The position numbers were made by a program, and so were the translations under genes. The notes below the pieces were generated by a model, which saw nothing but the letters and a program-made list of their open reading frames with translations, made no database searches and was not told the DNA's origin. From NCBI GenBank assembly GCA_040903745.1, contig JBBDUV010000092.1, forward strand, positions 1 through 64,000: 64,000 bases of DNA, written 5' to 3'. Every line of letters starts with the position of its first letter. Positions within the stretch are counted from its first letter, which is position 1. Of this stretch, positions 53,866-61,867 are shown one piece after another. Source of the DNA: M55B112 sp040903745 (GTDB lineage Bacteria > Bacteroidota > Bacteroidia > Bacteroidales > GCA-2748055).

Positions 53866-54684
53866 ATGGAAATTAAACATACCATTGAAATATTGACTAA
53901 AGATATACAAGATATAGAAAATCTTGTCCGAAACCTGAATAATTATCCAACACCGCCTATAATCGAGATCGACATGGCAATGTCGAAGCTTCGGAATGTA
54001 TATGAACTGCTGACGATGATCTCCTCCGATATGAAAGCAGATATGGAAACCAACGTGGCTAACGGAAAAATAGGAGAAGAACTTGCTCCGCCAACCGAAG
54101 AACACCACATCCCCGTTGAAGAAACACGGCATGAAAAAGATGGGGAAGAACAAGCTGCAGCGAAAGATCTGGCAAGTAAAGATGCATCGTCGAAGCTTGA
54201 TGAAGAAGAACTGGCAAGAAAGGAGGCATCGTTGAAGCTTGATGAAGAAGAACTGGCAAGAAAGGAGGCATCGTTACATCTTGCTAAAGAAGAGATAGCA
54301 AGAAAAGAGGCTTCTATTAAACTTGCTGAAGAGGAACAGGCAAGAAAAGCTTCCATTGTCGCAGAGAAATTTTCTGCCAGCAAAAGTATCAATGAGAAAA
54401 TATCTCCGGAAAGTAACAGAAATATATCTTCGAAGCTTACTGGTGAGCCCATCGACTCAGTAAAAAGAAATATCGGGATCAACGACCGGTTCCTTATCAT
54501 CCGGGAGTTGTTGAATGGGGATAATGAAGGATATAATCAACTTGTTCAGCAACTGGATGCATGCAAGAGCTTTGACCAGGCTCATGAACTGATCGAAGCA
54601 AACTTTCCCGATAAAATGGATCATGAAGGCGTGGATATTCTTGTAAAATTATCGCGTAGAAAATTTTTAAGCAGAAATGCCTAA
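53866..54684 (+). CDS. Coiled-coil repeat protein with conserved C-terminal module
   Basis: A 272-residue soluble protein of unknown function. Residues 1-60 are helical and polar. Residues 108-162 contain about four copies of a 14-residue repeat (SLKLDEEELARKEA and variants), two heptads each, predicted as a charged single helix or coiled coil. The C-terminal 80 residues (SKLTGEPIDSVKRNIGINDR, FLIIRELLNGDNEGYNQLVQ, SFDQAHELIEANF) form a compact module found in other Bacteroidota hypothetical proteins. It overlaps rsmI by eight bases, implying cotranslation; the first repeats are identical at DNA level (42-base unit), so repeat number may vary. Confidence 0.75.
   Translation: MEIKHTIEILTKDIQDIENLVRNLNNYPTPPIIEIDMAMSKLRNVYELLTMISSDMKADMETNVANGKIGEELAPPTEEHHIPVEETRHEKDGEEQAAAKDLASKDASSKLDEEELARKEASLKLDEEELARKEASLHLAKEEIARKEASIKLAEEEQARKASIVAEKFSASKSINEKISPESNRNISSKLTGEPIDSVKRNIGINDRFLIIRELLNGDNEGYNQLVQQLDACKSFDQAHELIEANFPDKMDHEGVDILVKLSRRKFLSRNA
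54187..54351 (+). repeat. 42-bp coding tandem repeats
   Basis: Units encode SSKLDEEELARKEA, SLKLDEEELARKEA, SLHLAKEEIARKEA and a shorter SIKLAEEEQARKA. The first two units are near-identical in bases, whereas the later two have drifted. Confidence 0.85.
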
Positions 54685-55351
54685 GTTATATCTGATACCA
54701 ACACCTATTGGAAACCTCGAAGATATTACCCTCAGGGCATGCCGGATTCTCGGAGAGGTCGATCTGATCCTGGCAGAGGATACGCGAAAAACCAAAATCC
54801 TTCTTAATCACCTTGGGATTAGCAAACCAATCCGATCTTATCATAAATTCAACGAGCATAAAACATTAAAAAGCATTGTCAATCAGATTGGCGAAGGAAC
54901 GTCTGTTGGACTAGTCACCGACGCCGGAACGCCGGGCATCTCCGATCCGGGTTTTTTGCTGATTAGGGAGTGTATAAAAAATGAAATCATGGTTGAGTGT
55001 CTTCCGGGAGCAACTGCTTTTATCCCCGCACTCGTTAATTCAGGACTTCCTTCAGAAAGGTTCGTTTTCGAAGGTTTTCTCCCGGCCAAAAAAGGGCGCA
55101 ATAAAAGGCTGACAGCACTGCATGATGAATCCAGAACCATGGTATTCTATGAATCACCTTACCGGCTGCTAAAAACACTTGATGAGTTCAAGCACCACTT
55201 CGGCGATGACAGGCAAACTTCGGTATCACGCGAGCTGACCAAAATTCATGAAGAGACCGTTAGAGGCACAATCGCTGAACTTATCTACTACTACTCGGAT
55301 CACACTGTAAAAGGAGAATTCGTAATTGTTTTAGCCGGGAAACCGACCTGA
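54677..55351 (+). CDS. rsmI: 16S rRNA (cytidine-1402-2-prime-O) methyltransferase
   Basis: A 224-residue RsmI of the tetrapyrrole methylase superfamily, 2-prime-O-methylating C1402 of 16S rRNA. Visible motifs: YLIPTPIGNLEDITLRA (N-terminus), LAEDTRKTKILLNHL, GLVTDAGTPGISDPGFLL (SAM/GxGxPGxS region), and EGFLPAKKGRN. It starts within the preceding gene (eight-base overlap). The length is slightly shorter than long-form RsmI, matching the short forms in this phylum. Confidence 0.95.
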   Translation: MPKLYLIPTPIGNLEDITLRACRILGEVDLILAEDTRKTKILLNHLGISKPIRSYHKFNEHKTLKSIVNQIGEGTSVGLVTDAGTPGISDPGFLLIRECIKNEIMVECLPGATAFIPALVNSGLPSERFVFEGFLPAKKGRNKRLTALHDESRTMVFYESPYRLLKTLDEFKHHFGDDRQTSVSRELTKIHEETVRGTIAELIYYYSDHTVKGEFVIVLAGKPT

Positions 55352-55504
55352 TTTCAAGCAGAAAAACCTGGTTGGTAATAAAGTACCCTGACATCCCTTT
55401 TTGTTCGTTTTCGGACACCAACAATACGATTTCGTTCGATTTCAAAAACACAATGAAATCATATTTTTTATTGTATCTCTTTGTCTATCAATTTTTTGAA
55501 CATT

Positions 55505-55521
55505 TTGGCATGCTTTATGTT
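55505..55521 (+). promoter_or_regulatory. Sigma-54-like -24/-12 sequence
   Basis: TTGGCATGCTTTATGTT has GG and G(C to T) ten bases apart, the sigma-54 spacing, with consensus TTGGCA at -24 but a weak -12 (ATGTT instead of TTGCA). It would start transcription about 20 bases before the ATG at 55553. No activator gene is adjacent. Confidence 0.3.
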
Positions 55522-55552
55522 CTAATGATGTCAAACGCTAAAAAAAGAAAAA

Positions 55553-56104
55553 ATGAAACCAATGATCGAAACAAAAGGAATGCGCAAGGGATCAATCGCA
55601 ATGGTATTTTTGACAATGATAATGGTATCAGGCTATGGTCAGGGACTTCTATTGGAAGGGGCAGCAAAACTATTCAACTCTATAAGGTACTCTGAAAATG
55701 TTCCTGAATATGTAATATTACACACCAATTACCTGCCTGCAATTGAGAAAAAGGGAGCTGGTTTTAGCTTAAATACCCTTGTTAACTTCTCTGAAATAGC
55801 CAACAAGGAGCTACTGGAAGTAACAAACTACAATGAAGAGTTCTACCCAAATATAATAGCAAGCTTCACTGTCAGCGGCCTGGATGTGGCATATGAAAAA
55901 GAGATTGTAACAGAATCCTGGATGACAAAACCATTCAGCAACGAACTGGAAGAGAGTCAGGCTATTGAGCCATGGATGACCAATGGATTTTATAAAGAAC
56001 TCGAACCAAATATTGAAGTCGAGGATTGGATGATCATCCCGGTATACGATGCTATTGAAGAATCACTGGAGGTTGAGGAGTGGATGACCCAGCCTCTGAT
56101 TTAA
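55553..56104 (+). CDS. Small secreted protein with four Trp-Met motifs
   Basis: A 183-residue exported protein; the hydrophobic signal IAMVFLTMIMVSGYGQG lies at about 15-31. The middle (about 32-110) is unremarkable. The C-terminal 70 residues contain four spaced copies of a short motif: ESWMTKPF, EPWMTNGF, EDWMIIPV and EEWMTQPL, separated by acidic spacers (SNELEESQAI, YKELEPNIEV, YDAIEESLEV). This resembles the EEWMTKPF-type repeats in short secreted Bacteroidota proteins of unknown function. I do not recognise a domain. It is a single gene after rsmI with its own possible sigma-54-like promoter. Confidence 0.7.
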   Translation: MKPMIETKGMRKGSIAMVFLTMIMVSGYGQGLLLEGAAKLFNSIRYSENVPEYVILHTNYLPAIEKKGAGFSLNTLVNFSEIANKELLEVTNYNEEFYPNIIASFTVSGLDVAYEKEIVTESWMTKPFSNELEESQAIEPWMTNGFYKELEPNIEVEDWMIIPVYDAIEESLEVEEWMTQPLI

Positions 56105-56148
56105 GAAGAGCAGAACCAATCACTTTATCAATCGCATATAAAAAGTTG

Positions 56149-57657
56149 TTAAAAAGGCACATCTCCGTTTTGATTCAACAGATCCGAGTTATTGTCTGAG
56201 TCCTTGTTGATTCTGGACTGGAAGGTGGCAGTCGGATTGCCATTCTCATCCTCAAATACATCTACAGTCTCCTCCAGGTTTGAGAATTTAGCAAATTCCT
56301 TCTGGAATTTTAGCTGGACATCACCGATCGGACCATTCCTGTGCTTTGCGACAATGATTTCTGCAATTCCCTTTAATGAGTTTCCTTCCTCATCGGTATC
56401 CAGGCCATAATATTCAGGCCGGTGTATAAACAGCACAAGGTCAGCATCCTGCTCAATCGCACCCGATTCCCGCAGGTCCGAAAGCTGGGGTCGTTTGTTC
56501 CCCGACCTCATTTCAACACTTCTGTTAAGCTGCGACAAAGCGATAATGGGTACATTCAACTCCTTCGCAATACTCTTAAGCGATCGACTGATTGTGCTGA
56601 CCTCCTGCTCCCTGCTCCCGTTGCCATGCCCCTGTCCTGCTGTCATCAGCTGCAGGTAATCAATCACTATAACCTGTACGTCATATTTCTGTTTTAACCG
56701 TCGGCACTTGGCCCTCAGCTCAAAAATAGAGATCGCGGGTGTGTCATCAATGTAAATAGGAGCCTGTTCAAGGTTTTTGATCTTATATTCCAACTGTTCC
56801 CACTGGTAATTTTCCAAACGGCCATTTCTGATCTTGTCAGACGGAAGTTGCGTTTCTGCAACGATCAGCCTGTTTACAAGCTGTAGGGATGACATTTCCA
56901 GGGAGAAGAAAGCAATGGGGCGTTCATGCTCCACCCCTATATTTCTTGCCATTGAAAGAACAAAGGCTGTTTTACCCATGGAGGGTCTTGCCGCAATAAT
57001 AACAAGATCGGAAGGCTGCCAGCCAGAGGTAAGCCTGTCGACCATAGAGTAACCCGAAGGTACGCCACTCAAACTGTCTTCACGCTTTCCTGCCTCTTCA
57101 ATCTGATGAAGGGCATCCGCGATCAGCTTATTGATCTTTACCGTCTCCTTCTTGATATTCCCTTCTGCTATATTTAGTAATTCCCTTTCGGAAAAGTCGA
57201 GCAAATCATCCACATCAGTTGTTTCATCGTAGGACCTGGTCTGGATCTCGGATGAGACACGAATAAGCTCCCTCTGTATATATTTCTGTGCAACGATGCG
57301 TGCATGATATTCCAGGTGGGCGGCAGATCCTACCCTGCTGGTAAGCTGGGAGATATAGGTGGCGCCACCAACCTCCTCTAATTGTTCTCTCTTTCTTAAT
57401 TCCTCGGTTATCGTTAATAGGTCAATTGGCTTCTCCCGGGTCGATAAATCGACCGCTGTCGTAAAGATTTTCTGGTGTGCTTCCTGGTAAAAACTCTCGG
57501 GAGTGAGAATATCAAGTACCGAAAGTATTGCATCCCTCTCAAGCATGATCGCACCCAGTACTGCACTTTCAAGATCAAGCGCCTGTGGGGGGATTTTTCC
57601 ATGATCAGCTGCAATCAGATTTACTTTCTTGCCGGAGGAATTTTGTTTGTTTGCCAT
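56149..57657 (-). CDS. dnaB: Replicative DNA helicase DnaB
   Basis: DnaB (502 residues from the Met at 57657; the frame opens at 57681) is the hexameric 5-prime-to-3-prime helicase of the replication fork. The N-terminal domain has PPQALDLESAVLGAIMLE; the RecA-type C-domain carries Walker A ARPSMGKTAFVLSMARN, Walker B VIVIDYLQLM, and the DnaB motifs ISRSLKSIAKELNVPIIALSQLNRSVEMR and SDLRESGAIEQDADLVLFIHRPEYY. The start is chosen because the promoter's predicted transcription start is about 15 bases upstream of it. Confidence 0.97.
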   Translation of the reverse strand: MANKQNSSGKKVNLIAADHGKIPPQALDLESAVLGAIMLERDAILSVLDILTPESFYQEAHQKIFTTAVDLSTREKPIDLLTITEELRKREQLEEVGGATYISQLTSRVGSAAHLEYHARIVAQKYIQRELIRVSSEIQTRSYDETTDVDDLLDFSERELLNIAEGNIKKETVKINKLIADALHQIEEAGKREDSLSGVPSGYSMVDRLTSGWQPSDLVIIAARPSMGKTAFVLSMARNIGVEHERPIAFFSLEMSSLQLVNRLIVAETQLPSDKIRNGRLENYQWEQLEYKIKNLEQAPIYIDDTPAISIFELRAKCRRLKQKYDVQVIVIDYLQLMTAGQGHGNGSREQEVSTISRSLKSIAKELNVPIIALSQLNRSVEMRSGNKRPQLSDLRESGAIEQDADLVLFIHRPEYYGLDTDEEGNSLKGIAEIIVAKHRNGPIGDVQLKFQKEFAKFSNLEETVDVFEDENGNPTATFQSRINKDSDNNSDLLNQNGDVPF

Positions 57658-57678
57658 GAAATATTTTCTTTGAAAAAC

Positions 57679-57711
57679 CAAAGGTATAAAAGAACATATG
57701 TCTCCTGCAAA
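57679..57711 (-). promoter_or_regulatory. Bacteroidota-type promoter of dnaB
   Basis: Minus-strand TTTG (57711-57708), 21 bases, TACCTTTG (57686-57679): an exact match to TTTG-N19-21-TAnnTTTG. The predicted transcription start is near 57672, about 15 bases before the dnaB ATG. Confidence 0.65.
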
Positions 57712-57851
57712 TAGCTATGTCAGAATTGTGAACAGCTGGCTTGAAGTTATCATTAACAATTGTTGAAAAACATCAAAGTCTCCCATAAATATTGCGGCAA
57801 AAGGGCACCATTATCTTACAAAACGATTCATTTTCGGTTTCCCGGATTGGG

Positions 57852-57883
57852 TTGTTTATTGTGCAATAGTTTCACTATTTTTG
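57852..57883 (+). promoter_or_regulatory. Probable ispE promoter
   Basis: TTG (57852-57854), 21 bases, TATTTTTG (57876-57883) on the plus strand. It gives a short leader of about 12 bases before the ispE GTG. Confidence 0.5.
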
Positions 57884-57901
57884 CATTAAAGCAGACAAAA
57901 A

Positions 57902-58720
57902 GTGATTCTATTTTCAAATGCAAAAATCAATATCGGATTACTCATTCTTGGGAAAAGAGCTGATGGATTTCATGATATTTCAACAGCACTAATTCCCATT
58001 CCGCTCAATGATATCATCGAATTAAACCTGGCTGACAAATCGGAGGAGGAGTTTTCCATGGAACAGTCGGGAATCATAATTCCCGGCAAATTAGAAGATA
58101 ATCTCTGTTATAAAAGCTGGAACCTCTTTAGCAAAGCTGCCGGAGAAATAAAGGTTAAAATGCATCTTCATAAATGTATTCCGGTTGGGGCAGGATTGGG
58201 AGGAGGTTCATCCAATGCCGTAGCGGTATTGATTGGATTGAATAAATTAACAGGCAATAAGTTGAGCAGGCATGACATTCATCATATTGCTACTCAACTT
58301 GGAAGCGACTGCACATTCTTTATCGAAAACAAACCGGCGTTAGCAGAGGGACGAGGAGAGATTCTCTCCAACTCACCGGTCAGCCTGGAAGGTTTCCATA
58401 TGCTCCTCTTAAACCCGGGGATATCAATTAATACAGCATGGGCCTACAAGAAGGTGAATCCAAATAAAAAAAGAGAACCGCTGCATACGCTTCTTTCAAA
58501 ACCGATACAAACGTGGAAAACCACCGTTTCAAATGATTTTGAATCCATCGTTTTTAAAGCATATCCTGAAGTTGCAAGCCTAAAGGCTGAACTATATATG
58601 GCCGGCGCAATCTTTACTTCCATGTCGGGAAGCGGATCCACCGTATACGGTTTATTCGAGGAGGAGCCGGACCTTGATCCGGGACTCAAAAAACACCTGC
58701 TCTGGCAAGGCAGACTTTAA
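57902..58720 (+). CDS. ispE: 4-diphosphocytidyl-2-C-methyl-D-erythritol kinase
   Basis: IspE (272 residues, GTG start) phosphorylates CDP-methylerythritol in the MEP isoprenoid pathway. GHMP-kinase motifs: SNAKINIGLLILGKRADGFHDI at the N-terminus, the phosphate loop PVGAGLGGGSSNAVA (about 95-109), and the C-terminal GSGSTVYGLF. The GTG follows a good promoter by about 12 bases. Its last four bases overlap the end of the convergent biotin-carrier gene. Confidence 0.95.
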   Translation: MILFSNAKINIGLLILGKRADGFHDISTALIPIPLNDIIELNLADKSEEEFSMEQSGIIIPGKLEDNLCYKSWNLFSKAAGEIKVKMHLHKCIPVGAGLGGGSSNAVAVLIGLNKLTGNKLSRHDIHHIATQLGSDCTFFIENKPALAEGRGEILSNSPVSLEGFHMLLLNPGISINTAWAYKKVNPNKKREPLHTLLSKPIQTWKTTVSNDFESIVFKAYPEVASLKAELYMAGAIFTSMSGSGSTVYGLFEEEPDLDPGLKKHLLWQGRL

Positions 58721-59091
58721 TCCAAATCCAATTCGAAGATCACCTTCGACTTAGGCACATGGTCACCCTTTATCGCATTGATCCTGCGAACAAATCCTGC
58801 TCGTTCGGCAAAAACAGTATTCTTCATCTTCATCGCCTCAAGCATCATCAGTGGCTGTCCCACTTCAATGCGCTGGCCCTCTGATACATAAATCTTTGCA
58901 ATCGTTCCGGGAATAAACGAGGTAATCTTGCTCTCATCCTTTGGGACATATGGTTTACGATCCAGGAATTTTTGGTTAAGCTCTGTTGTATATTTCCTGA
59001 ATTCCACGACAAACTTATTGGTTACCGCGAGCGGCTTCTTCTCCCTCTTTTTTTCAATCCCTTTTTTTGTGTTTTGCATCATCTCTTTCAC
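58717..59091 (-). CDS. Biotin carboxyl-carrier protein
   Basis: A 124-residue biotinyl/lipoyl-domain protein. The biotinylated lysine lies in MLEAMKMKNTV (EAMKM) in the C-terminal 60 residues; preceding residues (about 1-55) are basic, charged and hydrophilic rather than the Ala/Pro linker common in carrier proteins. It sits two bases downstream of a carboxyltransferase beta-type gene, forming a carrier/transferase pair. No biotin carboxylase gene adjoins. It probably serves propionyl-CoA carboxylase or methylmalonyl-CoA decarboxylase. Confidence 0.92.
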   Translation of the reverse strand: MKEMMQNTKKGIEKKREKKPLAVTNKFVVEFRKYTTELNQKFLDRKPYVPKDESKITSFIPGTIAKIYVSEGQRIEVGQPLMMLEAMKMKNTVFAERAGFVRRINAIKGDHVPKSKVIFELDLD

Positions 59092-59093
59092 GG

Positions 59094-60638
59094 TTAAAAT
59101 GGAGGTATTCCATGTTTCTTCTTCGGCATTCCAATCTCCTTGTTATCGCTAACCTCTAACGCATGCTTTAAAACACGTCGGGTCTCGGAAGGCTCAATCA
59201 CTGAATCAATAAAACCTTTCGCTGCAGCAACATAGGGATTGGCAAATTTTTCAATATACTCTTCAACCTTTTCCTTCCTCACTTTATCAGGATCTTCTGC
59301 AGTGGATATCTCTTTTCTAAAGATAATATTAGCGGCTCCTTCCGGGCCCATTACTGCAACCTCAGCATCTGGCCATGCAAAGACAAAATCGGCCCTTAAA
59401 TGCCTTGAGTTCATTGCGATATACCCTCCACCATAGGCTTTTCTCAAAATAACCGTTACCTTGGCTACCGTTGCTTCACTGTAAGCATACAATACCTTTG
59501 CACCATGCCGTATCACTCCAGCATGCTCCTGGTCCACGCCCGGCAGGTATCCCGGAAGATCCACGAGTGTTACAATAGGGATATTGAAAGCATCGCAATA
59601 CCTGATAAACCTGGCCGATTTATCGGATGAATCAACATCCAGAACGCCAGCGAGCACTTTGGGTTGGTTGGCAACAAACCCAACCGTTTTGCCATCGATA
59701 CGACCAAATCCAATCACGATATTGGCAGCCCAGTTCTCCTGGACTTCAAGAAATCCGGAGTCGTCACTAACAGCCCTGATAACATCCCTTACATCATATG
59801 GCAACGCCTTATCTGAGGGAACAATATCATTTATATTATATTCCTGCCGGGGCTCTTTAACCTCATGTTTGACCCTAACAGCACTATTCGACCAGGGAAT
59901 ATATTTGAGCAATGCCTTGATCTGATCAAAACACTCAGCTTCTGATTCAGCGAAAAAATGGGCGTTACCTGTCATCTCACTATGCACCCTCGCTCCACCA
60001 AGTTCCTCCATACTGATATCCTCTCCCAAAACTGTTTTGATCACTTCCGGACCAGTAATAAACATTTTTGAAATATTATCCACTACGAAAACAAAATCAG
60101 TCAGTGCTGGCGAGTATACAGCGCCTCCGGCACACGGACCAAGGATAACAGAAATCTGTGGTATGACGCCGCTGGCCAATGTATTCCTGAAGAAAATCTC
60201 CCCATATCCCGCCAGGGAACTCACCCCTTCCTGGATCCTTGCACCACCCGAATCATTAATACCAATCAGTGGCATTCGCATTTTCAGTGAATGATCCATG
60301 ATCTTTGTGATTTTTCGAGCATGCATCGAGCCCAACGATCCCCCTGCTACCGTAAAATCCTGTGCAAAAATACAGACCGGTTTGCCGCCTGCAGTTCCCG
60401 TTCCGGTAACCACTCCGTCACCATGCAAAATTTTCTGATCCATTCCAAAATCGCGGGCATCATGCTCAACAAAAAGATCGTATTCATTAAAAGTTCCTTC
60501 ATCAAGTATCTGCATAATCCTTTCCCGGGCAGTTAACTTACCCATCGCAACCTGTTTCTGAATTGCTTTTTCGCCTCCACCCAGTTGAATCTGCTCGCGA
60601 CGCTTTTGCAGTTCACTCATTTTTTGTGTCGATGCCAT
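59094..60638 (-). CDS. Acyl-CoA carboxylase carboxyltransferase (propionyl-/methylmalonyl-CoA type)
   Basis: A 514-residue carboxyltransferase of the PccB/MmdA family that moves CO2 between biotin and propionyl- or methylmalonyl-CoA. Crotonase-fold landmarks: FAQDFTVAGGSLGSMHARKI (about 92-110), GINDSGGARIQEGVSSLAGYGEIF, CAGGAVYSPALTDF, and the second half LVDLPGYLPGVDQEHAGVIRHGAK with GPEGAANIIFR. With the biotin carrier directly downstream and meaB at 33.4 kb, the two fit propionate/succinate metabolism. Whether the pair carboxylates (PCC) or decarboxylates (with a sodium pump) cannot be told. Confidence 0.93.
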   Translation of the reverse strand: MASTQKMSELQKRREQIQLGGGEKAIQKQVAMGKLTARERIMQILDEGTFNEYDLFVEHDARDFGMDQKILHGDGVVTGTGTAGGKPVCIFAQDFTVAGGSLGSMHARKITKIMDHSLKMRMPLIGINDSGGARIQEGVSSLAGYGEIFFRNTLASGVIPQISVILGPCAGGAVYSPALTDFVFVVDNISKMFITGPEVIKTVLGEDISMEELGGARVHSEMTGNAHFFAESEAECFDQIKALLKYIPWSNSAVRVKHEVKEPRQEYNINDIVPSDKALPYDVRDVIRAVSDDSGFLEVQENWAANIVIGFGRIDGKTVGFVANQPKVLAGVLDVDSSDKSARFIRYCDAFNIPIVTLVDLPGYLPGVDQEHAGVIRHGAKVLYAYSEATVAKVTVILRKAYGGGYIAMNSRHLRADFVFAWPDAEVAVMGPEGAANIIFRKEISTAEDPDKVRKEKVEEYIEKFANPYVAAAKGFIDSVIEPSETRRVLKHALEVSDNKEIGMPKKKHGIPPF

Positions 60639-60733
60639 AATTATTTATTTGGTTACTACTAATTTACATATTAAAATGCGTTTCGAAATTACGAAAAGCG
60701 ATATACAATCTTAATAAAACTATGCCATGAAAG

Positions 60734-61867
60734 CTATTTTGGTGCCATTCTAAATAACCACAAGGCGACGAAAACGAACAGGATATTGGGAAGCCATACC
60801 GCCATTTCAGCTGACAGCAATCCGCCGATTGCAAACTGCGTTGAAAACTGGACAAACAATATATAGGTAAAGCTAATAATCACACCGATAGCGATCTGCA
60901 ATCCTATTCCTCCTCTGATTTTTCTCGATGATACAGCAACACCAATAAACGTAAGGATAAATGTGGAGATGGGAAATGATATACGCTTGTGACGTTCGAT
61001 CTGGAATGCCTTCACGTTGGTCTCTCCTTGCATTTTTTGTTGCTTGATAAAATCATCAAGCTCCCGGAGATTCATTGTTTCAACAATATTGAGCCGCTGC
61101 TTAAAATCTGAAGGTCGCATATTGAGGGTGGTATCTTTTGTCTGCCCGGAAGTGATGGTCTCCTTCATTCCGTCAATATCACGCTGATAATACCTCCGCA
61201 ACGACCATTTGTTTGTTGCTGTATCCCAACGAACCTGATCGGCGATAAGTTTAGAAACCAGTCGATTATCTTCAAACCTCTCAATTGAAAAGTTGTACCC
61301 GACCTGGGAGATGGTACTATAATTCTCCATATAAATATAAATACCGGGTTCAATCTGCCGGTGATAATTCTTCGTTTGAAAACGCATGGGACGCTTGTGG
61401 ATAAACTCCTCTTCAAAGTGCAGCCTGATTGAATTCGATTTCGGAATCACCTGGTCATTTAGATAAAAGGAGAGACTGGAAATAATTACAGCAGAGATCA
61501 AATAGGGTCGCAATAATCTCCTGAAACTCATACCACTGTTCAGAATGGCAATTATCTCCGTATTATATGCCATCCTGGAGGTAAAATAGATCACAGAGAT
61601 GAAGGTGAACAGAGAACTGAATAACACAGCAAAGTAGGGTATGAAGTTGAGATAATATTCAAATACAATCCGTCGAAGTGTTGCACCGTTTTCGATAAAA
61701 TCATCAATTTTTTCAGAGATATCAAAGACAACCGCAATGGAGAGGATCATCGATATAGCAAGAAAGAATGTCCCCAGGAATTTCCTGATGATATATACAT
61801 CAATGATCTTAAGCCTGATCAGCTTTATAATCGCATACTTAATTCTTTCACCATTTTTGCCTTCCAT
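60734..61867 (-). CDS. LptF/LptG family LPS export permease
   Basis: A 377-residue inner-membrane permease of the YjgP/YjgQ (LptF/LptG) family that moves LPS with the LptB ATPase. Six spans: three near the N-terminus (RKFLGTFFLAISMILSIAVVF; YYLNFIPYFAVLFSSLFTFISVIYF), a periplasmic jellyroll of about 150 residues, and three C-terminal spans (ISFPISTFILTFIGVAVSSRK and following). The first Met overlaps the end of tgt by 43 bases; a start closer to the family pattern LKIIDVYIIRKFLG would need a non-ATG codon. Only one permease gene is in the window. Confidence 0.92.
   Translation of the reverse strand: MEGKNGERIKYAIIKLIRLKIIDVYIIRKFLGTFFLAISMILSIAVVFDISEKIDDFIENGATLRRIVFEYYLNFIPYFAVLFSSLFTFISVIYFTSRMAYNTEIIAILNSGMSFRRLLRPYLISAVIISSLSFYLNDQVIPKSNSIRLHFEEEFIHKRPMRFQTKNYHRQIEPGIYIYMENYSTISQVGYNFSIERFEDNRLVSKLIADQVRWDTATNKWSLRRYYQRDIDGMKETITSGQTKDTTLNMRPSDFKQRLNIVETMNLRELDDFIKQQKMQGETNVKAFQIERHKRISFPISTFILTFIGVAVSSRKIRGGIGLQIAIGVIISFTYILFVQFSTQFAIGGLLSAEMAVWLPNILFVFVALWLFRMAPK

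Noticed and set aside
55372..55695. 107-codon plus-strand frame overlapping the secreted protein gene
   Set aside because: It overlaps the start and signal peptide of the gene at 55553 in another frame and has no features of its own.
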